The notes under the pieces: model-generated
Seen by the model: only the letters and a program-made list of their open reading frames with translations
What the model was told of the DNA's origin: nothing
Databases searched by the model: none
In this document: positions 43,824-51,887 of the stretch, one piece after another
How positions within the stretch are numbered: the first letter of the stretch is position 1
Layout of the letters: every line of letters begins with the position of its first letter
Program-made: the position numbers and the translations under genes
NCBI RefSeq assembly: GCF_016482785.1
Contig: NZ_JAEMXM010000015.1
Coordinates: 33,264-97,263 of the forward strand
Length of the DNA stretch: 64,000 nucleotides
Source: Paenibacillus alkalitolerans
Lineage (GTDB): Bacteria > Bacillota > Bacilli > Paenibacillales > YIM-B00363
Direction: 5' to 3'

Positions 43824-43889
43824 GTGAAGAAGAAAAGAGCCGTTGCCGGCTCCGCTCCGAGAAATAACACGTTCAGTTCCGAGTACTAA
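43824..43889 (+). CDS. Very short reading frame after the palindrome array
   Basis: 21 codons, GTG start with AGGGGGAGAG 3-4 nt upstream: KKKRAVAGSAPRNNTFSSEY. Strong ribosome site but no family known to me. It may be the intact start of a lost gene or a short leader peptide. It overlaps the 3' end of the chrA relic on the other strand by 4 bp. Confidence 0.25.
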   Translation: MKKKRAVAGSAPRNNTFSSEY

Positions 43890-44230
43890 GAAAGAAATAC
43901 CCCGCCGTAACCGAAAGCGCCGACAATGACGAACGCCGGGTGGATTTTGCGAATCTGCATCAAATAGAAGGCGGCCAGCGCAATGCCTGCGCATTGATAC
44001 ACGCCGATCGTCTGCAACGAATCGACCGAGCTGTCCCACGTAGGCAACACCATCATGACGGCGATCACAGGCTGCACGAGCAGCGTAATCCCTTTGATGA
44101 CCGGGGATTGTTTGTATTTTTGCAGTATTTTCAGCAAAATGACAACCGCCGCCGCAGAGGGTACGACCGTCGCCGCCACCGCAACCAACGCACCGGACCA
44201 ACCGTACACTTGATACCCGACGTAGGCGTG
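43886..44230 (-). pseudogene. Chromate transporter C-terminal fragment
   Basis: AYVGYQVYGWSGALVAVAATVVPSAAAVVILLKILQKYK, VIKGITLLVQPVIAVMMVL and KIHPAFVIVGAFGYGGVFLS are the second half of a short-type ChrA (CHR family, anion exporter). The first half, with its SFGGG and SPGP signatures, is absent; upstream residues MRFMRRAYIYAYTRI are unrelated. The fragment runs to a normal stop, so it is a 5'-truncated gene. Confidence 0.75.
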
Positions 44231-44371
44231 AATGCGAGTGTAAGCATATATGTATGCGCGCCGCATAAATCGCAAATTGTTTTTTATACCGTATTACAAT
44301 TATGAAGCCGCCTTGCTTCCCGGAGGAAACGAGAGATTATATCATAGGTTCAAGATTGGAGGTCTGTGTCT

Positions 44372-46137
44372 ATGAAAATTGAGATGATCTCAGCAGCCAA
44401 GGGAGAGTTCCCGCTAGATTTGGCGATTACGAATATCAAGCTTGTCAACGTGTTCACCGGCGAAATTTATCCGGCGGCGATCGGCGTTTACAGAGACCGG
44501 ATCGTCCACGTGACCCAACCCGGAGAGACAGAATTGGAAGCGCGCGCCATCGTCGACGGCAAAGGCAAATACGCCATTCCCGGATTGATTGATACTCATG
44601 TTCACATTGAAAGCAGCATGGTTACACCGGGCGCCTATGCGGCGGCCGTCCTTCCGCACGGCACGACTACGATCGTGACCGATCCCCACGAAATCGCAAA
44701 TGTTTTGGGTGAAGAAGGAATCGCCTATATGATTCAAGCAAGCAAAGGCTTGGATTTGCGCGTTCTCACGTTCCTTCCGTCGTGCGTTCCGTCGGCGCCT
44801 GCCGTCGAGACAGCCGGCGCCGATTTCACGGCGGAGGTCGTCGAACGATTAATCGAATGGGACGATATCGACGGGTTGGCGGAGGTTATGAACTATGTAG
44901 GCGTAATTGAGCAGCACGAACGAATGAGGGGCATTGTGGAAGCTGCAAGGAAGGCCGGCAAAATCGCTCAAGGGCACGCGCCCACCGTTAGAGGAAGAAG
45001 CTTGTCCGCTTATTTGACGGCCGGAATCGATTCCGATCATGAATGCCGCAACGGCGAGGAGGCGCTGGAGAAAATTCGCGCGGGCATGATTGTTGAAATC
45101 CGCGAGAGCTCCATGTCTTTCAACGCAGAGGCGATCGTCGCCCATATTCGCGACAAAGGTTATCTCCCTAACGTTACGCTATGTTCGGACGATGTATTTG
45201 CCAACGATCTTGTCGCGAGAGGCCACATCAACCATGTCGTCCGCCGCGTCATCGAAGAGGGGGTCGAGCCGGTCAACGCCATACGCTTCGGAACGCTTAA
45301 CGCCGCCGAACGGCTCGACGCAAAGATTTGGGAGCCATCGCGCCGGGACGCATTGCGGACATCGTTCTATTGGAGGATGTGAGGGCGATGAACGTCTCTG
45401 ATGTTTTCGCCTCGGGAACGCAGGTCGTATCGGAAGGCAAGCTTATTAAGGAACAGAAAAGATTGGCGCCGCCCGGACATTTTCTAGAAACGGTGATCGT
45501 GCCGGAAATAACAGAGGAGGATTTGGCCATCCGCGTTGATGGCCCGGCCGCGGTTTCGGAAGTAAAATGCCGTGTCATTTCCTATCCGGATACGAACAGG
45601 CTCCCTACACAATTTAGTGAATTGGTTCTGCCCGTCGTGCACGGCGAGGTCATCCCGGAAAACTATCAGGGGGAAGAGGCGCCTCTTAACTACATAGCGG
45701 TTTTCCACCGGCACGGTAAAAACAACAACCGTTCGGTCGGCATATTGAACGGTTACGGCATTACTGCGGGCGCCGTAGTGACGACGATCGCGCACGACAG
45801 TCACCATCTGGCCGTATTGGGCACCAACAAGAAGGATATGGCGTTGGCCGCCAACCGGGCGAGAGAAATTCAAGGAGGAATTGTCGCCGCCAAGGACGGG
45901 GAAATTGTTGCGGAGCTGCATCTCCCGCTAGCCGGGTTAATGAGCTTGGACACGGCTCACGAGTTCGGACCTAAGTTGAATGAGTTTATTTCAGTGCTGC
46001 AAAGTACGGTTCTGCCTCGACAGCATCCTATTATGCGCTTGGTCGGCGTGACGCTGCCTGTCATTCCTCATGCAAAAATAACGGATTTGGGCTATGTTTA
46101 CGTCGATACGCAGGAGCTTCTCCCGCTGTTTGTGTAG
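44372..46137 (+). pseudogene. ade: Adenine deaminase, frameshifted
   Basis: Two overlapping frames, 44372-45382 and 45328-46137, jointly encode a full adenine deaminase of about 588 aa (adenine to hypoxanthine and ammonia; amidohydrolase with metal-binding HVH, DPHEI, GHAP and LCSDD motifs). The break is near 45325: ...NAAERLDA continues as KDLGAIAPGRIADIVLLEDVRAMN in the other frame, so one base is missing. Everything else is intact, including C-terminal GLMSLDTAHEFGPKL. Start ATG at 44372 has GGAGG 9 nt upstream. Recent mutation or sequencing error are both possible. It faces the nucleoside operon. Confidence 0.88.
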
Positions 46138-46147
46138 TGTCGAAAAG

Positions 46148-46194
46148 ACCGCTCCGTGCGCGTCGCAACAATCGCGCAGGGAGCGGTTATTTAT
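46148..46194. terminator. Bidirectional terminator between ade and nucleoside hydrolase
   Basis: ACCGCTCC-(x)-GCGCG with CGCGC-A-GGGAGCGGT forms a long stem-loop between the converging ade and nucleoside hydrolase genes; TTATTTAT follows on the plus strand. Confidence 0.7.
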
Positions 46195-47126
46195 ACCACC
46201 CTGCTCATAAAATGCTCCAAAAACCGCTCGGCGTCCACTTCCAGGCAAACATCCATGTTCGGCGGCTTCTTCGGACCGAACCGGCGAAAGGCGACGGTAC
46301 GGCCTGTAGAATACAATCCTTCGACATCGACCTCCACGTGCAGCGGCTGCGTGCGGCAAAAGCTCGGATCAATAGCCATTCCGACCGCAAGAGGATCGTG
46401 CAGGGCGCAGCCTCCGATATCGGGTCTTTTATGCTCATAAGCTTTGATGTAGAAGTCCGTAGCGTCCGCCAGGAAATGCGCCAGCTTGCTGTCCTTGCTT
46501 CTCCATTCCTGCAGCCGCTCGCGGGACAGCAGCGTCTTCATCGTAACGTCGAGCCCTACGAGCGTGATCGGCAGCCCGGCTCGAAATACGTATTCGGCCG
46601 CCTCCGGATCGCGGTAAATGTTCGCTTCCGCCTGTCCCGTCACGTTGCCGGGCACGGTAACCGCGCCGCCCATGACCAGGACTTTGCCGACAAGCTTCGC
46701 AAACTCCGGATCCATCATGACGGCAAGCGCAAGATTGACCAACGTTCCTACCGCGATGATCGTAACTTGTCCCGGCATGCTCCGTACCTGCTCGACCATG
46801 AATTTCGCCGCATGCCCAGGACCCGGCTCGCCCTTAGGCAGCGCCGCTCCAAGCGCTCCGCCAAGTCCGTCCTCCCCGTGAATATGCTTCGCGTCGCCCT
46901 TCAAATTCCGGCGGAAGAGCGGCTTCCCTTCTCCGGCAATGACAGGAACGTCTTCGCGTCCCAGCAGCTCAAGCAAATATAAAGTATTACGTGTCGCTTC
47001 CTCCACGGACACGTTCCCGAAGCAGGTCGTCACACCCAGCAATCGCAATTCCGGCGATTGAGCCGCGTAAGCAATCGCCAGCGCATCGTCAACTCCGGTA
47101 TCGACATCCAATATAATCGGCTTCAT
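46191..47126 (-). CDS. Inosine/uridine-preferring nucleoside hydrolase
   Basis: 311 aa from the ATG at 47126 (GAGGTGA 8 nt upstream). The Ca-binding DVDTGVDDA at the N-terminus, VLVMGGAVTVPGNVTGQAEANIYRDPEAA and HDPLAVGMAIDP are hallmarks of the IU-NH family, which cleaves ribonucleosides to base and ribose. It is the last gene of a five-gene block with a second hydrolase and an ABC importer. The paralogues differ enough to suggest different base preference. Confidence 0.92.
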   Translation of the reverse strand: MKPIILDVDTGVDDALAIAYAAQSPELRLLGVTTCFGNVSVEEATRNTLYLLELLGREDVPVIAGEGKPLFRRNLKGDAKHIHGEDGLGGALGAALPKGEPGPGHAAKFMVEQVRSMPGQVTIIAVGTLVNLALAVMMDPEFAKLVGKVLVMGGAVTVPGNVTGQAEANIYRDPEAAEYVFRAGLPITLVGLDVTMKTLLSRERLQEWRSKDSKLAHFLADATDFYIKAYEHKRPDIGGCALHDPLAVGMAIDPSFCRTQPLHVEVDVEGLYSTGRTVAFRRFGPKKPPNMDVCLEVDAERFLEHFMSRVV

Positions 47127-47155
47127 CCGTTCGCTCACCTCGGCTGCATATTTTA

Positions 47156-48097
47156 TTATCGGGCCAGTACTTCCAAGAACCGGTCAATGAACCTGTCTCG
47201 GTCGACGCCAACGCATACGGACGCATTGGTCACCGACGGGGGATGCCGAAGATCGGCCAGCGTCGCGCCTCTGGACAGTTCGCCCTTCGTCTCGATCGTG
47301 ATATAATGGCCCTCCGTGACGACCAACGTCGGATCCTCCGCCACGGCTACGGCGAGAGGGTCGTAAAGAGGGACTTTGTCCTTCAGGCCGTTATGCTTCA
47401 CATAAGCGTCCGAATAAAACTTCAATATCGAATCGACAAACTCGATCAGCTTCTCTTTCCCTGGACCGGCGGAAGCGGCGAGCTCCTTGAACGTCTCCAC
47501 CTCTTCATTCAGAAGGAGCGTCTTCATCGTGACGTCCCAGCCGACCATCGTAATGGGCATGCCCGATTCGAACACCCGGTGCGCCGCTTCCGGATCGTCT
47601 CCGATATTGGCTTTGTCTATGCCGTTTAGCGCCCCGCCCATCAGCACGAGACGTTTCACCTTCGAAGCGATCGAAGGGTCCTTCGCCAAAGCCACCGCCA
47701 AGTTCGTCATTCGGCCCACAAATACAAGCGTGAGCTCTCCGGGCTGCTCGTTGATTTTGCGGACGATGAAATCGGGAGCAAACTCGTCAAGCGGCTTTTG
47801 CTTCGGTTCCGGCAGCTCATATTCCCCCAGTCCGTTGTTTCCGTGAATCCAGGGAACCGCCCCCCTCCACTTGCAAAACAACGGCCCGGAAGCTCCCATC
47901 GCCACCGGAACCTCATACTTGACGCCTGAGAGCTCAAGTACGGCCAGCGTATTCTTGGTCGCCTGCTCCACGCCTACGTTTCCATAGACGGTCGTAAGAC
48001 CTTCAAGCCGAATATGTTCGGATTTCAACGCCAGCAATATCGCCAACGCATCGTCAATCCCCGTATCGACGTCGAGAATCATTTTTGTTGTGGGCAT
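47156..48097 (-). CDS. Nucleoside hydrolase, second copy
   Basis: 313 aa, same family as its neighbour: DVDTGIDDALAILLALKS, LVLMGGALNGIDKANIGDDPEAAHRVFESG, LYDPLAVAVAEDPTLV. AAGAAGGTG lies about 10 nt before the ATG. The inserted loop after GGAL is shorter than in copy 1, which may alter substrate range. It follows the MalG-type permease gene by 30 bp. Confidence 0.92.
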   Translation of the reverse strand: MPTTKMILDVDTGIDDALAILLALKSEHIRLEGLTTVYGNVGVEQATKNTLAVLELSGVKYEVPVAMGASGPLFCKWRGAVPWIHGNNGLGEYELPEPKQKPLDEFAPDFIVRKINEQPGELTLVFVGRMTNLAVALAKDPSIASKVKRLVLMGGALNGIDKANIGDDPEAAHRVFESGMPITMVGWDVTMKTLLLNEEVETFKELAASAGPGKEKLIEFVDSILKFYSDAYVKHNGLKDKVPLYDPLAVAVAEDPTLVVTEGHYITIETKGELSRGATLADLRHPPSVTNASVCVGVDRDRFIDRFLEVLAR

Positions 48098-48127
48098 TGG
48101 TTGGTCGCACCTTCTTTGTATAGTTTG

Positions 48128-48964
48128 TCAGCCTTTGACCGCACCCGCCGTCAACCCTTCCGTTACATGCTTCTGCAGCAAAACATAAAACAAAACGGTC
48201 GGAACGAGCACAATCGTGAAGGCTGCCATTTTCACCGTATAGTTGTTGTCGAATTGTCCGGAGATTAAAGCTAAACCGAGCGGCAATGTTTTCAGCTTCG
48301 TCTCGTTGATAAGAACGAGAGCGAACGACAATTCATTCCAATTGTTCAGAAACGTTAGTATGAACGCCGTAGCGAGAGCCGGACGGCACATCGGCAAAAT
48401 AATTTTGCCGAATATCGTCATGGCCCCGCTTCCATCCATTATAGCCGCTTCTTCAAGCTCTCTGGGGAACGAATTCATGAAGCTGACCAGAATAAAGATG
48501 ACGAGCGGCAGACCGAAAGCCACATATGGGAAAAGGAGCGTCAACCGCGTATTCAGCAAGTTCAGCGTCTTCATCTCAATAAACAGCGGGACGAGCGTGG
48601 CGTGAACCGGAATCAACATGCCCAGCACAAATAACATGAATATAAACGATCTCGCTTTAAATTCAAAGCGGCTTAGAAAGTAGGAAGCTAACGTTCCCGC
48701 AATCAATGTTACCAGTACAGATAGCAAACTGATGAACAGGCTGTTGAGAAAATACGCGCCGAGATTAGCCGTCTCCCATGCCTGCGCATAATTGCTCCAC
48801 AACGGGGTTGAAGGGAGCGCGAACGGATGCAGGTTCAACTCTTGATCGCTTCTTAACGAATTGATCAGTATCCATAGAAGAGGGAACATATTTACCGCAA
48901 GCAGAAACATAAACAGTAGCTGCAGCATTCTGTGGGAAGCGGGCGCCTTCATTATCGCAGACAT
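48128..48964 (-). CDS. CUT1-type ABC permease (MalG-like)
   Basis: 278 aa, six membrane segments, with the EAA loop ELEEAAIMDGSGAMTIFGKIILPMCRPALAT that docks the ATPase. Start taken at the ATG at 48964 (GAGGTGA 8 nt upstream, spanning the stop of the previous gene). No ATPase gene is nearby, so a shared MsmX-type ATPase is expected, as for many Bacillales CUT1 systems. Confidence 0.92.
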   Translation of the reverse strand: MSAIMKAPASHRMLQLLFMFLLAVNMFPLLWILINSLRSDQELNLHPFALPSTPLWSNYAQAWETANLGAYFLNSLFISLLSVLVTLIAGTLASYFLSRFEFKARSFIFMLFVLGMLIPVHATLVPLFIEMKTLNLLNTRLTLLFPYVAFGLPLVIFILVSFMNSFPRELEEAAIMDGSGAMTIFGKIILPMCRPALATAFILTFLNNWNELSFALVLINETKLKTLPLGLALISGQFDNNYTVKMAAFTIVLVPTVLFYVLLQKHVTEGLTAGAVKG

Positions 48965-48972
48965 TGATTCCA

Positions 48973-49851
48973 TCACCTCTGCAGCTTTCGTAAGACCAGT
49001 CTGCTAATGACAATAAGCAAGAAGCTGATGATGAATACAGCCGTCGAGACGGTGCTGCCGTACCCATATCTCATCGCGGAGAATGTGCTTTGGAACGCGT
49101 ACGAAGCCATTACTTCCGTTGCGTGATTAGGCCCGCCGTTCGTCATCACATATACATGATCGAACGTGCGCAAGCTGCCGCTGATGCATAATGCGACGGA
49201 TGTGAATATCGTATCCGATATCATCGGGATCGTGACGCTGCGCAATTTGCGGAACCCGGTCGCACCGTCGATATCGGCCGCCTCCAGTATCTCGTTCGGA
49301 ACATTTTGCAGAGCCGCCAAAAAAATAATCATGTAAAACCCCGTAAATTGCCAAACGATCGCAATACAAATCATAAATATGGCGATCCCCGGTTCTCCCA
49401 GCCAATTGCGGACCCATGCATCCAGTCCGGCGGCGCGCAGCAGGCCGTTGATCAGTCCGATCTCGTAGTTATACATCATGCTCCAAAATACCGATACGAT
49501 AATGGTGGAGATAACGACGGGAATAAAAAACACCGTCTTGTACAGGGATTTCCGTCTGAGGAGGCGTCCGTTAAGGATGACCGCGAAAAACAGGCCAGCC
49601 GGAATTTGAATCAATATCGAAAGGACCGTAATATAAACGTTGTTTTTGAACGAGCCCCAAAATACGCCGTCCCGGATCAATTCCGCATAATTGCCCAGTC
49701 CGAGCCAATGGAGCTCGGTGAACCCGTCCCACCGGTAGAAGGAATAATAGAACGAATTGAAAATAGGATAGATTGCAAATACGAGATAGAAGAACAGGGC
49801 CGGAAACAGTCCGGCCGCTATCAACCATTTTTTACGGTACAGAATATACAT
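48973..49851 (-). CDS. CUT1-type ABC permease (MalF-like)
   Basis: 292 aa with about six membrane segments and EAA loop EILEAADIDGATGFRKLRSVTIPMISDTIFT; the N-terminus YRKKWLIAAGLFPALFFYLVFAIYPIFNSFYYSFYRWDG is typical. 10 bp after the binding-protein gene and overlapping translation signals with the next permease, so the three components are made together. Confidence 0.93.
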   Translation of the reverse strand: MYILYRKKWLIAAGLFPALFFYLVFAIYPIFNSFYYSFYRWDGFTELHWLGLGNYAELIRDGVFWGSFKNNVYITVLSILIQIPAGLFFAVILNGRLLRRKSLYKTVFFIPVVISTIIVSVFWSMMYNYEIGLINGLLRAAGLDAWVRNWLGEPGIAIFMICIAIVWQFTGFYMIIFLAALQNVPNEILEAADIDGATGFRKLRSVTIPMISDTIFTSVALCISGSLRTFDHVYVMTNGGPNHATEVMASYAFQSTFSAMRYGYGSTVSTAVFIISFLLIVISRLVLRKLQR

Positions 49852-49861
49852 GGGAGTTCTC

Positions 49862-51229
49862 CTATCGAAGCAGCTTCTGGGCGTCTTCGGCCACTTTGTC
49901 CGGAGTCACGCTTCCCAATATCAATCCTTGAAGGGAGTTGTTCACCGCCGTACCTACATCTTTAGGCATGACATTGCCGAATACGGTCGAAATGCCGGTC
50001 AGCCGCTGGGTAAGCTCGACCTGCGCTTGGAAATCCGGATCGAGATTGCCAGGGACCTCTACATTCGCAGAAACAAGCGCTCCGCCTTCAAGCAAGCTTG
50101 TGAACAATTCGTCGCCGTACATGAACTTGACGAACGTTTTGGCCGCTTCCTTCTTCTTGTCGTCCAGCTTTGCGTTGATTCCGAGTCCTTGATAGGTGGC
50201 GGCCGGCAGCGACATCGGGTCGCCTTTGCCTCCTTCGATCGAAGGGAACACGGCCATGCCGAACTCGAAGCCGCTCGCTTTGTTCGCAATGATCGGCTTG
50301 ATGACCCAGCTTCCGTCAATGTACATGAGGGCTTGTCCGTTGACGAACCGGTCCGTTGCCGCGGCGGCGTCGATATTGTTCGCGTCTTTGTTGAATGCGT
50401 TGTTGTCCGCCAACTCCTTAATGATATTCAGTGCGGAGATGAATTCGGGATCGGTCAGCTTCTTCTCTTTGGCCAAAACCTGTTCGATAAAGCCGCTGCC
50501 GGCAATCCGGTCCGTTATGACCGACAAGTAAGTAGCCGGGAGGACGGTGCCTGTTTTATTGCCCAGGATGATCGGAGTGATTTTGTTATCGTTCGCGGCC
50601 TTGATCAAGGCCAGAAGCTCGGAATATGTTTTCGGAAATTCCGTATAGCCGAGGTCCGCCAGCAGCTTTTTGTTATAGAAAACCATACTCGAGTAGTTGA
50701 CCTCGGCCGGAATCGCATACTGCTTGCCGTCTACAGCGAATTCCTTCAACAATCCCTCCGGAATCTTCGTGTCTTTCCACTCTCCGATCATATCGTCGAT
50801 CGGCATCAGCAATCCGGCGCGGGCAAGCGGCTCCAGGAACGTTCCGCCGATAATAAGCTGCATCACGTCGGGGAGTTGGCCGCCGGCGGCCTGGGTTTGC
50901 AGCTTTAAGTTATATTCGTTATATGGAATCACTTCCATATTGATCTTAATATTCGGATGCTCGGCTTTGAATTGCTCCATGCGTGCGTAGTATTGCTCCG
51001 TGTACGGGTCATCCTTCATCCAGTCCGACCACAATGTAAGCTCGACGGTTTCATTGCTTGGCTCCGATGTGCTTTCGCCGGAACCTGACGTACTTTCACT
51101 GGAACCCGATGTGCTTTCGTTGGAACCCGACGTGCTTTCGCTAGAACCCGACGCGCCTCCGCATGCCGAAACGAACACAGTCAACGCCAATACGAGTATT
51201 AAAGCCGGCCATTTTCTCTTGTATTTCAT
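49862..51229 (-). CDS. Extracellular solute-binding lipoprotein of the nucleoside cluster
   Basis: 455 aa. Lipobox VFVSACGG near residue 23, then a Ser/Glu/Thr linker built from 7-residue repeats (GSSESTS, GSNESTS, GSSESTS, GSGESTS), then a family-1 binding fold (VELTLWSDWMKDDPYTEQYYARMEQFKAEHPNIKINMEVIPYNEYNLKLQTQAAGGQLPDVMQL, positions about 62-125; KQYAIPAEVNYSSMVFYNKKLLADLGYTEFPKTYSELL). These proteins usually bind sugars; the two hydrolases downstream suggest nucleosides or glycosylated bases here, an inference. GGAGGA precedes the ATG. Confidence 0.9.
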   Translation of the reverse strand: MKYKRKWPALILVLALTVFVSACGGASGSSESTSGSNESTSGSSESTSGSGESTSEPSNETVELTLWSDWMKDDPYTEQYYARMEQFKAEHPNIKINMEVIPYNEYNLKLQTQAAGGQLPDVMQLIIGGTFLEPLARAGLLMPIDDMIGEWKDTKIPEGLLKEFAVDGKQYAIPAEVNYSSMVFYNKKLLADLGYTEFPKTYSELLALIKAANDNKITPIILGNKTGTVLPATYLSVITDRIAGSGFIEQVLAKEKKLTDPEFISALNIIKELADNNAFNKDANNIDAAAATDRFVNGQALMYIDGSWVIKPIIANKASGFEFGMAVFPSIEGGKGDPMSLPAATYQGLGINAKLDDKKKEAAKTFVKFMYGDELFTSLLEGGALVSANVEVPGNLDPDFQAQVELTQRLTGISTVFGNVMPKDVGTAVNNSLQGLILGSVTPDKVAEDAQKLLR

Positions 51230-51517
51230 AGCAGTTCCTCCATCTCCCGTAGTAACGTAGTTATTTTAGTAGAAAGCGTTATGTTCCGGTTACTTTTACT
51301 TTTTTATAGCTGTGTACCTCTCTTTTCCTTTACCTCCCTCACCTACCTGCCTTTTCCACCAGATTCCCATTGTATGTGATGTATTCTATCTCACACCTAC
51401 GCTATACTGCATAATATTATATAAAACTATATTCATTGCATCGTTTCGTGTAAAGAAACCTATCATAATATTGTCGCAACCGATAATTTTATATCATTCT
51501 ATTGTGCATAATGCTAG

Positions 51518-51816
51518 CCGTACGTACACTATCCCTTAGTTTCAGACCGTATGATCCTCCGCTCTGATGCTCTCCCCCGACTTCACGTTTCGTATCCTCT
51601 TGCGCACACTATCCCCGTAGCTCATAACACTGTAAATTTGGCACGGCCTTTGCTATTCGGACGCGACCGTCGCCATTTTGTGAACGAAAGAGTTCTTTGC
51701 CATTCTTCTGAACGAAAGGGATAGTGCACGCAAGAGAGTTAGTAGTATTGAGAGGGAACCGCGGCCAAATTGCGTTATTGGAAAATGAAGATAGACCTGC
51801 AAAGGGGGAGTCGAAA
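51518..51816. repeat. Intergenic repeat element, copy 2
   Basis: Same element as at 27726: two direct ACACTATCCC boxes (51525, 51606), conserved CAGACCGT-TGAT and CTCTGATGCTCTCCCC segments between them, an inverted box AAGGGATAGTGCACGCAAG at 51716 and a conserved tail GTCGAAA near 51810. Inner segment about 90 bp; no simple repeat. It fills the gap between the lyase terminator and the binding-protein gene together with an AT-rich stretch (51300-51500) in which I see nothing. Confidence 0.7.
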
Positions 51817-51825
51817 TAATATATC

Positions 51826-51853
51826 GAAAAAGACACCCTTTGCAGGGTGTCCC
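51826..51853 (-). terminator. Rho-independent terminator of the PL11 lyase gene
   Basis: Minus strand GACACCCTGCAAAGGGTGTC hairpin followed by TTTTT, 35 nt after the lyase stop codon. Confidence 0.9.
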
Positions 51854-51887
51854 TTACGAATCTAAGCACGTTTACACTAATAACCAT

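Noticed and set aside
51261..51290. Possible cre site ahead of the nucleoside binding-protein gene
   Set aside because: AGAAAGCGTTATG resembles half of a cre but lacks the other conserved half.
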